A stretch of 8,218 nucleotides of DNA from Helicobacteraceae bacterium (GTDB taxonomy: Bacteria; Campylobacterota; Campylobacteria; Campylobacterales; Sulfurimonadaceae), in NCBI GenBank assembly GCA_015488855.1, contig WFMY01000264.1, forward strand, positions 1 to 8,218, written 5' to 3'. The position numbers and the translations under genes are program-made. Positions 1 to 7,189 of the stretch are shown piece by piece. The notes below the pieces were generated by a model. It searched no databases. It was not told the DNA's origin and was given only the letters and a program-made list of their open reading frames with translations. Position 1 is the stretch's first letter, and each line of letters starts with the position of its first letter.

Positions 1-35
1 CCCCTAAAGATAGGCATTTTAGAAAAATTATTTTT

Positions 36-1235
36 TTACTTATAAACCACCCCAGAACCAATGGCATTTATGAATGTCGCTTCTTTTGCTTTTAGTGTTT
101 GCATAGCGATTATCTGTTTTTTAACATTAAGAGCCTGTGTTAGCACTTGCAGATAGGTGTTAAAAGTTACATACTGTTTAAAGTAAGCACTCTTTATGGT
201 TGCTTCACTCTTTTCATAGTCACTAAATTCTTTTTTTAAAATGGCTAACTGTTGTGAAGCATTTTCATAAGATTGTCTGTGCTGGATATATTGACTTTCT
301 CTTTTGATTTTATAAGTGATTTGTTGTGCTTGAAGACTTAAGGCTGAGACTTTAAGAGCCTCTGCATTTTTAAAGTTTCCACTGTTGAGAGGCATATACA
401 GGGTAAATCCTAAAGAGTAGTTATCTCCAGACCCAGTAGGGTCACCTAATTTTTGATAAGCTACATCTGTACTGAGGGTTGGAAGGTAACTGTTGTTCAT
501 CCCTTTTGCTTGTGCTATCTTTTTTTGTGCGTTAAGAGAATTAAGTGCATCTTGTGGATTATGAGCCATGAAATCATCTTTTGAGTAGAGTAATTTTTTT
601 ACAGCAAGTGTTGGTATGGCTTCATTTTGTGCATATAAATGTAACTGTTTTTCCATCCTCTTAAGAGCTTGGTTTTGAGAGACTATTTTTATCTTAAGTG
701 TTGTCAGTGTATTTTTAAAGCGTAAGAGGTTAAGTTGTGTAATATCTCCATGATCGCCTAAAAGTTTGAGTTTTTTATAACTCATCTCTTGCTCTGTAAA
801 AAAAATTTTATGAAGTTTTAATTCTTTTAAAGTACGATTATAAAGACTTACTAAGTTTATTAAAGCTATAAAAAGTTGCTCTTTTTTTGCATTGAGTTGT
901 GCTTTTGCAACTTTTTTATCTAAATGCAAAGACTCTATCTTATAGTTAGTTTTTCCAAAAATATCTATGGTATCGGTAAGAAATATATCAATAGTATTAA
1001 AGCTACCAGGAGTCAGTGGCAGATGTTGAGCATGCTCTTTTTTGTAATCACTCTTCACATTAAAATTAGCATACTTTGAATATGTCACAGCACTTTGAGA
1101 AGTTTTGTTTGAGCGTTCATAAAGATTATAACTTTTTTCATATTGTAAAGTATGCAAGGCATCTTTATAAAAACTTGTCATATCTGCGTAAAGACTAAGA
1201 GCAAAAAGTGAGAGAATAACTATCTTTTTTATCAT
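36..1235 (-). CDS. TolC-family outer-membrane efflux protein
   Basis: This 399-residue protein looks like an outer-membrane factor that forms the exit duct of a tripartite efflux pump or type I secretion system. Residues 1-17 are a Sec signal peptide (basic MIKK, hydrophobic core, cleavage after LYA), with no lipobox cysteine, so it is probably not lipid-anchored. The two-fold repeat layout of TolC is visible. A first barrel segment lies near residues 50-95 (ending in DTIDIFGK), followed by long helical coiled-coil stretches around 97-205. A second barrel segment (SYLPTLSTDVAYQKLG to LGFTLYMPLNSG, about 249-285) follows, then further coiled coil around 287-390. The length is at the short end for the family. 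The ATG has AGGAA (1241-1245) five bases upstream. A 106-base gap and a separate -10 site set it apart from the upstream amidase gene. Its adaptor and inner-membrane pump are not in the window, so the substrate (drug, metal or secreted protein) is unknown. Confidence 0.85.
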   Translation of the reverse strand: MIKKIVILSLFALSLYADMTSFYKDALHTLQYEKSYNLYERSNKTSQSAVTYSKYANFNVKSDYKKEHAQHLPLTPGSFNTIDIFLTDTIDIFGKTNYKIESLHLDKKVAKAQLNAKKEQLFIALINLVSLYNRTLKELKLHKIFFTEQEMSYKKLKLLGDHGDITQLNLLRFKNTLTTLKIKIVSQNQALKRMEKQLHLYAQNEAIPTLAVKKLLYSKDDFMAHNPQDALNSLNAQKKIAQAKGMNNSYLPTLSTDVAYQKLGDPTGSGDNYSLGFTLYMPLNSGNFKNAEALKVSALSLQAQQITYKIKRESQYIQHRQSYENASQQLAILKKEFSDYEKSEATIKSAYFKQYVTFNTYLQVLTQALNVKKQIIAMQTLKAKEATFINAIGSGVVYK

Positions 1236-1253
1236 AAATTTTCCTATTGAAAC

Positions 1254-1268
1254 TATAACGAGATTATA
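1254..1268. repeat. Short inverted repeat spanning the -10 and probable start site of the efflux gene
   Basis: TATAA and TTATA arms of five bases surround a five-base spacer (CGAGA on the plus strand). One arm overlaps the predicted -10 of the efflux gene and the other lies near the expected transcription start. Its position suits a repressor operator. Arms this short and AT-rich also arise by chance, so this is only a candidate. Confidence 0.25.
1263..1268 (-). promoter_or_regulatory. Putative -10 element of the tolC-like efflux gene
   Basis: The minus strand reads TATAAT here, a perfect sigma-70 -10, with 27 bases between it and the ATG at 1235. No TTGACA-like -35 lies at the right distance. 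Instead the upstream 40 bases carry regularly spaced T-runs (TTTTCATTTTCATTTCATT and neighbours). That is the arrangement known for Campylobacterota vegetative promoters, which replace the -35 with a periodic T-rich region. This supports separate transcription of the efflux gene. Confidence 0.6.
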
Positions 1269-1278
1269 AAGTTCTTCA

Positions 1279-1296
1279 ATGAAATGAAAATGAAAA
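1279..1296. repeat. Three tandem ATGAAA-like units upstream of the efflux-gene promoter
   Basis: On the plus strand ATGAA, ATGAAA and ATGAAAA follow each other (minus strand TTTTCAT, TTTCAT, TTCAT), placed 10 to 30 bases upstream of the -10. They may simply be the periodic T-tracts of a Campylobacterota promoter. Alternatively they may be direct-repeat binding sites for a regulator. Nothing in the window encodes a regulator. Confidence 0.35.
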
Positions 1297-1341
1297 TTTA
1301 TAAAAATATTGTAAATGTTTCATACGCTCAAGGCAAGGGCA

Positions 1342-2721
1342 TCAGTTATTTTCAAAATATCTTTGTATTCCGTCAGCTAAGCCCATAGCCATCCTTTTTC
1401 TGTAACTATTGCTAACTAACCTTTTTGCTTCTTTAGGATTAGTTATGAAACCAACTTCTACTAAAACAGCTGGCATCTGCGCACCAACTAAAACCCAAAA
1501 AGGACCTTCACGAACTCCACCATCATTGACACCTTTGTAGTGAGCATTAAGAGAGCCCAACATCCCTCGTTGCAAATCTATGGCAAGTTTATGAGATGCT
1601 ATAGTTTTTGCATGATTTAAAAACTTAAAAAGACTATGTTTTGAGTACTTATTCATTTCAGATATATCTGCAGTATTTTCCTGCTCTGCAACTTTTTCAG
1701 CTCTATCGGAACGAGATGGGGAAAGAAAATAGCACTCAACACCATAAGCTTTTTTCGCATTTCGTTTAGGGACTGCATTTGCGTGTATACTTATGAAAAG
1801 GTTGGCTGATTTTCTATTGGCTAAAGCCGTTCTATTACTAAGTTTTATAAATTCATCGGAATCTCTTGTCATATATACTTTATACCCTCTATATTTGAGT
1901 ATATTTTTTAGATATTGTGCGATTTTAAGTACAACTACCTTTTCTCTATATCTCTTATAACCTATAGCTCCAGGGTCTTTACCGCCATGCCCTGCATCTA
2001 TCACTATAATTTTCTTTTTATCTTTTATGAGTGGAGTGTAGATTCTTTTAGGCTTTCTTTTTTTTGATTGTGTTGTCATCCCTATAGTTAATATTTTCAT
2101 ATTCCTATTAAATCTAATCTTTATTTTTTTATTGTTTTGTATAACAAGACGAAGAGTATTTGGTTTGTACTGTGCTATTTTTATCCTTTGAATACCTGCT
2201 TTTCTTAATATTTGACTTTTTGAGAGCATCGAAGCATGGATATCAAAAACATATTTATAACTTTTTTTCTTTTTATCATAAAGAGTAAAATAATTGATTT
2301 GATTTTTTCTTAATTTTTTATCAAACTTGAGGATGAGTTTATTGTTATACCAAGAGATATTTTTAAGTTTATGTAAGGATTTAATCTTTATCTGTTGTGC
2401 TTTTTTTAAAACTTTATTCGGTTTTAATTTATGATAGGAAGATTTTTTATTGAAAGTGGCATATTCTTTTTCATACTGCATCACATCAATATGAAGTTTT
2501 TTTCCACTACCAATAATCCCTTTAAGGGCACTTTTTTTCAATCTTTCATCATCATGTATTATTGAACGAAGATAAAGATTTTTAAACTCATTATAAGCTC
2601 GAAACTGATTACTTTTTGTATCTATTTTTATATAAGCATTAGCACGGTTTAGCATCTCATTATTACTAAGTCCAAACAAGGTCATAGTAATAAATACCAA
2701 TACAACAAAAAAGTGCATCAT
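1342..2721 (-). CDS. amiA: Periplasmic N-acetylmuramoyl-L-alanine amidase (Amidase_3)
   Basis: This 459-residue zinc amidase should cleave the amide bond between N-acetylmuramic acid and the L-alanine of the stem peptide, acting in the periplasm in daughter-cell separation and wall turnover. The Amidase_3 domain covers about residues 237-456. Zinc ligands are visible as H245 (IDAGHGG), E260 (YREK) and H313 (SIHAN), with the catalytic glutamate E422 in VEVGF, so the active site is complete. Residues 1-18 form a hydrophobic signal segment, unusual in lacking Lys/Arg in its n-region. Residues 20-110 are helical and unassigned. Residues 115-215 resemble a divergent AMIN-type beta domain, and a very basic linker (about 219-237) precedes the catalytic domain. 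The start is ATGATG (2721 or 2718), seven bases after the flavoenzyme stop. The only SD-like AAGG (2736-2739) is a distant 14 bases away, so translation is probably coupled to the upstream gene. The symbol follows Campylobacter/Helicobacter usage; amiC is equally common. Confidence 0.9.
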   Translation of the reverse strand: MMHFFVVLVFITMTLFGLSNNEMLNRANAYIKIDTKSNQFRAYNEFKNLYLRSIIHDDERLKKSALKGIIGSGKKLHIDVMQYEKEYATFNKKSSYHKLKPNKVLKKAQQIKIKSLHKLKNISWYNNKLILKFDKKLRKNQINYFTLYDKKKKSYKYVFDIHASMLSKSQILRKAGIQRIKIAQYKPNTLRLVIQNNKKIKIRFNRNMKILTIGMTTQSKKRKPKRIYTPLIKDKKKIIVIDAGHGGKDPGAIGYKRYREKVVVLKIAQYLKNILKYRGYKVYMTRDSDEFIKLSNRTALANRKSANLFISIHANAVPKRNAKKAYGVECYFLSPSRSDRAEKVAEQENTADISEMNKYSKHSLFKFLNHAKTIASHKLAIDLQRGMLGSLNAHYKGVNDGGVREGPFWVLVGAQMPAVLVEVGFITNPKEAKRLVSNSYRKRMAMGLADGIQRYFENN

Positions 2722-2728
2722 TTTATAA

Positions 2729-3820
2729 CTATTCGCCTTGTATCAAGTTATCCATCAACTCTTTTACGCTGATAAGTTTGTCAAGTTTGTATCCATTTGT
2801 TCCTGAGAAGAAGAGACCAGTCTCTAGGTTACCCTCATAGGCATCTGAGAGTCTATCTGCTATACAAAAGCCAACAACCTTAGCTTCCTTGCCACGATTA
2901 CAAGGTGCTACACAGTTTGAGATACATTTGATAGCAGGACCCTCACGCTTTTCTACTAGCTCTGTAAGATTTGTTCTCACCCCTTGTGCTGGATAACCAA
3001 CTGGTGAACTCATAAGCACGATATCTTCTTTTTTTGCGTTGATAAGGACTTGTTTGAAGTTTTCATGTGCATCACATTCATGCGTACCGATAAATCTAGT
3101 ACCCATCTGAACCCCGCGAGCACCAAGACTCATCATATCCTCAATATCTTTTTTATCCCAAACACCACCAGCAGCGATAACAGGGATGTCACCCCAAGCA
3201 GCTGCTTCTTCAACAACTGGTGCAACAATATTTTCGAGTTGATTTTCTGGCAATTTACATTGCTCGTAAGTAAAGCCTTGATGTCCACCAGATTTTGGAC
3301 CTTCAACTACTACTGCATCGGGGATTCTGTTATATCTTTTTTTCCATCTTTTACAGATAATCTTGAGTGCTTTTGCAGAAGAAACGATAGGCACTAAAGC
3401 AACATCTGGATACCCTTGTGTAAATTCTGGCATATTTGTAGGGAGTCCTGCTCCTGTGATGATGATGTCTATGCCACTCTCACATGCATCCTTAACAACT
3501 CTTCCATAATCATTAATAGCATAAAGGATGTTTGCAGCAAGAGGCTTATCTGCACATACTTTTCTAGCATTTTTGATGATAGCATTAAAACCCTCTTTAG
3601 AGTAAAAGCCTAATGCATCAAGAGGTTTTCCTGATACAAGCTTATTTGCATATTTTTTATCTTCATAGTACCCTGTGCCAACAGCCGATATAACACCAAG
3701 TCCACCCTCTTTAGATACATTTCCAGCAAGTTGATCCCAACTGATTCCTACACCCATTCCACCTTGGACTATAGGTTTACTTATCTCATATTTACCAATT
3801 TTCAGTTTGTTGAAACTCAT
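2729..3820 (-). CDS. Nitronate monooxygenase / FabK-like FMN oxidoreductase
   Basis: This 363-residue TIM-barrel flavoprotein belongs to the 2-nitropropane dioxygenase/nitronate monooxygenase superfamily, which also includes the enoyl-ACP reductase FabK. FMN- and substrate-site motifs seen include IVQGGMGVGIS (17-27), AANI (95-98), ITGAGLP (121-127), EGPKSGGHQG (173-182, with the family histidine H180), IPVIAAGGV (212-220) and GARGVQMGTRF (233-243). A C-terminal segment carries C299, C303, C307 and C319 (C-x3-C-x3-C-x11-C), which classical fungal or Pseudomonas nitronate monooxygenases lack as far as I recall. I have seen this pattern in related proteins of anaerobes. The ATG overlaps the tyrS stop in TAATG, and AAAGG lies about seven bases upstream inside tyrS. 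The physiological substrate is not evident. Nitronate detoxification, a fatty-acid step or an unrecognised redox reaction are all possible. Confidence 0.85.
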   Translation of the reverse strand: MSFNKLKIGKYEISKPIVQGGMGVGISWDQLAGNVSKEGGLGVISAVGTGYYEDKKYANKLVSGKPLDALGFYSKEGFNAIIKNARKVCADKPLAANILYAINDYGRVVKDACESGIDIIITGAGLPTNMPEFTQGYPDVALVPIVSSAKALKIICKRWKKRYNRIPDAVVVEGPKSGGHQGFTYEQCKLPENQLENIVAPVVEEAAAWGDIPVIAAGGVWDKKDIEDMMSLGARGVQMGTRFIGTHECDAHENFKQVLINAKKEDIVLMSSPVGYPAQGVRTNLTELVEKREGPAIKCISNCVAPCNRGKEAKVVGFCIADRLSDAYEGNLETGLFFSGTNGYKLDKLISVKELMDNLIQGE

Positions 3821-5019
3821 TAATTAACCTTTAACTTTGCAAATTTTCTTTTTCCAACTTGAAGCACATACTCGCCAGCACTTAGTTGTAAATTTATCTC
3901 AGAGATTTTTTCTTGGTTTATTTTAACAGCACCTTGCTTAATATCTCTTCTACCTTGTGAAGTTGATGGCTCAATCTTACAATCTACAAGTGCTTTTGCT
4001 ATCCAAATCTCTCCCTCACATGAAAATTCAGGAATATCTGTTGGAATTTGACTTTTTGCATGTACTTTTTCAAACTCAGTTTTTGCACTAAGAGCTAACT
4101 GCTCAGTATGAAACCTCGCAGTTATCTCTAAAGCCAAATCCTCTTTTACTTTTTTAGGGTGCAATGAGCCATTTTCTACACCAGCTTTTATCTCAGCAAT
4201 CTCTTCGAGTGTTTTTTTACTTAGCAGTTCAAAATACCGCCACATCAATGCATCAGAGATGCTCAGTACCTTACCAAACATATCGTTAGCTTCATCAGTA
4301 ACACCAATATAGTTTCCAAGAGACTTACTCATCTTCTGGACACCATCTAAACCTTCTAGGATTGGCATCATCAAAACAGCTTGTTGTTTTTTGATCTCAT
4401 AAGCTTTTTGAAGTTGACGACCCATAAGAAGGTTAAACTTTTGGTCAGTTCCACCTATCTCTATATCACTTTGAAGATGCACACTATCATAGCCCTGAAG
4501 TAATGGATAGATAAATTCACTTACGGCGATAGGCGTTTGTGATGCATATCTTTTAGAAAAGTCATCCCGTTCTAACATTCTAGCGACTGTAAGGTTTGAA
4601 GCAAGTTGTAACATCCCTAAAGCACCCAGTTTCTCTAACCATTTTTTATTGTAAACAATCTCAGTTTTACTCTCGTCTAAAATTTTAAATGCCTGAGTAG
4701 TATAGGAAGTGATGTTTTTTGCTATATCTTCTTCTGAAAGCACTTTTCTTGTTGCACTTTTACCAGTAGGATCACCTATAGCAGCAGTAAAATCACCTAT
4801 AAGAAACTGAACTCGTCCACCATATTTTTGAAATATTGCAAGTTTTTGTAGCAATACAGTATGACCTAAATGTAAGTCAGGTGCAGTTGGATCAAAACCA
4901 GCCTTTACAGTATAAGTTTTTCCCTCATCATAATATGCTTTGAGAAGCTTTACTATCCTCTCTTCATCTATGATTTCAGCAGTTCCTCTTCTTATCTCAC
5001 TTAACGCAACATCTAACAT
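3820..5019 (-). CDS. tyrS: Tyrosyl-tRNA synthetase, type 2
   Basis: This class Ic synthetase charges tRNA-Tyr with tyrosine using ATP, in the cytoplasm. The catalytic Rossmann domain shows the HIGH-type signature HLGH (50-53) within GFDPTAPDLHLGHTVLL, GDFTAAIGDPTGKS (75-88), the tyrosine-site region QGYDSVHL with DIEIGGTDQ (175-193), and KMSKS (229-233). A C-terminal S4 RNA-binding domain (about 335-399) includes GRRDIKQGAVKIN. The motif wording matches the type 2 (TyrZ-like) branch rather than E. coli TyrS. I place the start at ATG 5019 (399 residues). AGGAAAG (5028-5034) sits eight bases upstream, the protein then begins with the family-like MLDVALSEI, and the length is normal. An in-frame ATG at 5049 would add ten atypical residues and overlap spoT. 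The gene lies 13 bases after spoT and overlaps the next gene by one base. Confidence 0.95.
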   Translation of the reverse strand: MLDVALSEIRRGTAEIIDEERIVKLLKAYYDEGKTYTVKAGFDPTAPDLHLGHTVLLQKLAIFQKYGGRVQFLIGDFTAAIGDPTGKSATRKVLSEEDIAKNITSYTTQAFKILDESKTEIVYNKKWLEKLGALGMLQLASNLTVARMLERDDFSKRYASQTPIAVSEFIYPLLQGYDSVHLQSDIEIGGTDQKFNLLMGRQLQKAYEIKKQQAVLMMPILEGLDGVQKMSKSLGNYIGVTDEANDMFGKVLSISDALMWRYFELLSKKTLEEIAEIKAGVENGSLHPKKVKEDLALEITARFHTEQLALSAKTEFEKVHAKSQIPTDIPEFSCEGEIWIAKALVDCKIEPSTSQGRRDIKQGAVKINQEKISEINLQLSAGEYVLQVGKRKFAKLKVN

Positions 5020-5027
5020 AATATATA

Positions 5028-5034
5028 CTTTCCT
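5028..5034 (-). promoter_or_regulatory. Ribosome binding site of tyrS, overlapping the spoT stop
   Basis: The minus strand reads AGGAAAG with eight bases to ATG 5019. Its first two bases are the last two of the spoT TAG stop codon (5033-5035). It is the strongest SD in this junction and decides the shorter tyrS start over the ATG at 5049. A ribosome terminating on spoT would sit directly on this site, favouring coupling of the two genes. Confidence 0.75.
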
Positions 5035-7186
5035 AACTGTAAGCATCATCGGCTCGCACCAAATGAATCACTTTTATTTTTTGTTCTATTTTACCACGAA
5101 GTTTATTAATATCAGCCTCTTTTGACTCAAATCCCATCTCACAATAACGAGTTGACTCACTTTTATTTTTTCCTAGTTCGATTGAGCTAATATCTATATT
5201 TAATTTCACAAGATAATTTAAAAATTCTGCAAGCGTACCTTTGCCACTATGAAGAGAGATAATCATATTGTACTCATAAATATTTTCTTTCTCCCACTTC
5301 ACAAAAACCATTTTATCACCATTTATGAGTTGAGCATAAGCCTTTTGACACATTTTATGATGCACATGAACCTTCCCTTTTTCGATAAAGCCCATTATCT
5401 CATCTCCTGCTTTAGGGTGACAACAATAGTCAAAGACAATATCACCCACCCCAAGAGTTGAGTAAATAGCAATACCTTTATGAGAAAATTGACGAATTTT
5501 AAATCTATGACGCGACAAAAATCCTGTAAAACGATTATTTTTTGAGATATCAGAAGTATATTTGTTGATGACATCTTTAAGATGCTCTATGTCTGCTGGG
5601 ATTGTTGCCTGTTTCGTGCATCCTGATGTTCTATACCACTCTTCAACTCGAGAGTTATTTAAGTTCATAGCGGTTGCAATGATATTGATCGCACTTTTTG
5701 AGTTTATATCTTTAATCTTTGCACCACAGTTATATCGCATATTTGTTTTAGCTTTAGAGGTAACCACAGCATCTATCCAAGAGCAGCGAGTGATGTTCTC
5801 ATCTGCAACTATCACTTTAACAATATCTCCATTTTTGAGTTCATTAAGAAGTGATGACTTTGTTTTATTTATGAGGGCTGAAGTTGCTTTATTGCCAACT
5901 TCAGAGTGCACAGCATACGCAAAATCCAATACCACTGCACCTCTAGGAAGTGTAAAAGGCTCTCCTGTTGGAGAAAAGACAGAGATATCTTCTGAATACA
6001 AATCATTTTTGATAAGCTCATAAAAGTCTTCTACAGACTCATTTTGGTAGCCTAGATTGTTAAGCCAATCTAGGTTAATAGCATCATCCGCTCCACTTTT
6101 GTATTTCCAGTGTGCAGCGACACCTAACTCAGCAGTCTGGTGCATCTCATAAGTACGAATCTGTATCTCAAAAATAGCAGTATCATAAAAAACCGATGTA
6201 TGAATAGTCTGATAGCCATTATCTTTAGGCACAGCGATATAGTCTTTGAATCTTGATGAGAGTGGTTGAAAGTGAAGATGGATAAGTCCAAGAATCGTAT
6301 AACATTTTACCTTATCATCCGTGAGGATTCTCACAGCTAAAAGGTCTAAAACCTCATCAATGCTTATCCCCTTTCTTTGCATCTTAAGGTGGATAGAGTA
6401 GCGGTGTTTCACACGAGAGAGAATCTCTATATCATCTTCACAAAAACCATTTTTTATCAATAATGTATGGATTATTTTTTTAAACTCATCTAACTTCATC
6501 TCGATAGCATGATAATTTGTATCAAGATAGTTATCTATATTATGTTTTTCTTCCACAAAAAGGTAAGAAAAACTAAGATCTTCAAGCATATTTTTTAAAA
6601 AGCTTATCCCCAATCTATGTGCAATAGGGGCATACACCACCAAAGTTTCTTCTGCAATTCTTATCTGTTTATATGGGGCAAGAGCATCAAGGGTGAGCAT
6701 ATTGTGCAGTCTATCACATAGTTTTACCACCAAGACGCGTACATCTTTGATAGATGCTAAAAGCATTTTTCTAAAAGAAAGGGCAGAAATTATCAATTTT
6801 TCATCTGAGGAAGAGGGGCTAAGTTCATCATCACGAATTTTATCAATCTTAGTGAGTCCCTCAACAAGGTGGGCTACATCATCACCAAAAACATGGGTAA
6901 TCTCTTCGATAGTAATCTCTGTATCTTCTACAACATCATGTAAAAGTGCAGCGATAGACATGGATATGTCCTTTGTGATAGAAGCTACAATGGCAGAAAC
7001 TAAAATGGGGTGGATTACATAAGGCTCACCACTCTTTCGCTGTTGCCCTTCATGAGCATGGATTGAGTATTTGAGTGCATCTTTTAAGCTAGAGGTATCT
7101 TCAAAATACGAGTAAAGATACTGAGTTGCAGAGTCAATAGAGTGGAGGTGTTTTACTTTCTCAATGTCAACTTGACTCAACCCCAA
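5033..7186 (-). CDS. spoT: Bifunctional (p)ppGpp synthetase/hydrolase (SpoT/Rel)
   Basis: This 717-residue long RSH enzyme makes and degrades the stringent alarmone (p)ppGpp. Both active sites look intact by spacing against Rel from Streptococcus. The hydrolase HD domain has R50/K51, H59, H83-D84, E87-D88 (HDVVEDT) and D158 (CDRLHN). The synthetase domain has R258, D281 (DLLAVR), Y325 (NGYQTIHT) and E340 (FEIQIRT), plus the basic RFKD (312-315) typical of bifunctional enzymes. The regulatory half follows: TGS about 400-460 (H427 in YAVHSEVG), a helical region, the cysteine-containing motif (C588-C589 to C613), and a C-terminal ACT domain about 638-713. A Ser/acidic insertion lies at about 119-130. 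The start is TTG 7186, three bases after the rpoZ stop, with GAGG (7195-7198) eight bases upstream. The first in-frame ATG would be residue 75, inside the HD domain. It is probably the only long RSH of the organism, as in other Campylobacterota (inference). Confidence 0.95.
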   Translation of the reverse strand: MGLSQVDIEKVKHLHSIDSATQYLYSYFEDTSSLKDALKYSIHAHEGQQRKSGEPYVIHPILVSAIVASITKDISMSIAALLHDVVEDTEITIEEITHVFGDDVAHLVEGLTKIDKIRDDELSPSSSDEKLIISALSFRKMLLASIKDVRVLVVKLCDRLHNMLTLDALAPYKQIRIAEETLVVYAPIAHRLGISFLKNMLEDLSFSYLFVEEKHNIDNYLDTNYHAIEMKLDEFKKIIHTLLIKNGFCEDDIEILSRVKHRYSIHLKMQRKGISIDEVLDLLAVRILTDDKVKCYTILGLIHLHFQPLSSRFKDYIAVPKDNGYQTIHTSVFYDTAIFEIQIRTYEMHQTAELGVAAHWKYKSGADDAINLDWLNNLGYQNESVEDFYELIKNDLYSEDISVFSPTGEPFTLPRGAVVLDFAYAVHSEVGNKATSALINKTKSSLLNELKNGDIVKVIVADENITRCSWIDAVVTSKAKTNMRYNCGAKIKDINSKSAINIIATAMNLNNSRVEEWYRTSGCTKQATIPADIEHLKDVINKYTSDISKNNRFTGFLSRHRFKIRQFSHKGIAIYSTLGVGDIVFDYCCHPKAGDEIMGFIEKGKVHVHHKMCQKAYAQLINGDKMVFVKWEKENIYEYNMIISLHSGKGTLAEFLNYLVKLNIDISSIELGKNKSESTRYCEMGFESKEADINKLRGKIEQKIKVIHLVRADDAYS

Positions 7187-7189
7187 GAC

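Noticed and set aside
1..17. An ATG on the minus strand at 17 (reading M-P-I-F-R) just after the efflux gene could be the start of a pump or adaptor gene.
   Set aside because: Only five codons are visible, there is no Shine-Dalgarno sequence before it, and the residues do not resemble a signal peptide or a known adaptor start.
23..37. A-run/T-run symmetry after the efflux gene stop, resembling a terminator hairpin.
   Set aside because: It is a pure A/T palindrome without a GC stem, which would not form a stable terminator.
1297..1341. Possible intrinsic terminator after the amidase gene.
   Set aside because: The sequence GCCCTTGCCTTGAGC after the stop has no matching arm and no following T-run with a stem. 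The nearest inverted match (ATTTA/TAAAT) is AT-only. Termination here is not supported by the sequence.
5562..6023. Plus-strand open frame of 153 codons inside spoT, with smaller ones elsewhere in spoT, the flavoenzyme gene and pyrH.
   Set aside because: They lie antisense to well-supported conserved genes, show no recognisable protein features, and are explained as shadows of the minus-strand coding.
3820..7186. Possible T-box or other leader riboswitch for tyrS.
   Set aside because: The gap before tyrS is only 13 bases and the upstream sequence is spoT coding, so there is no room for a leader.
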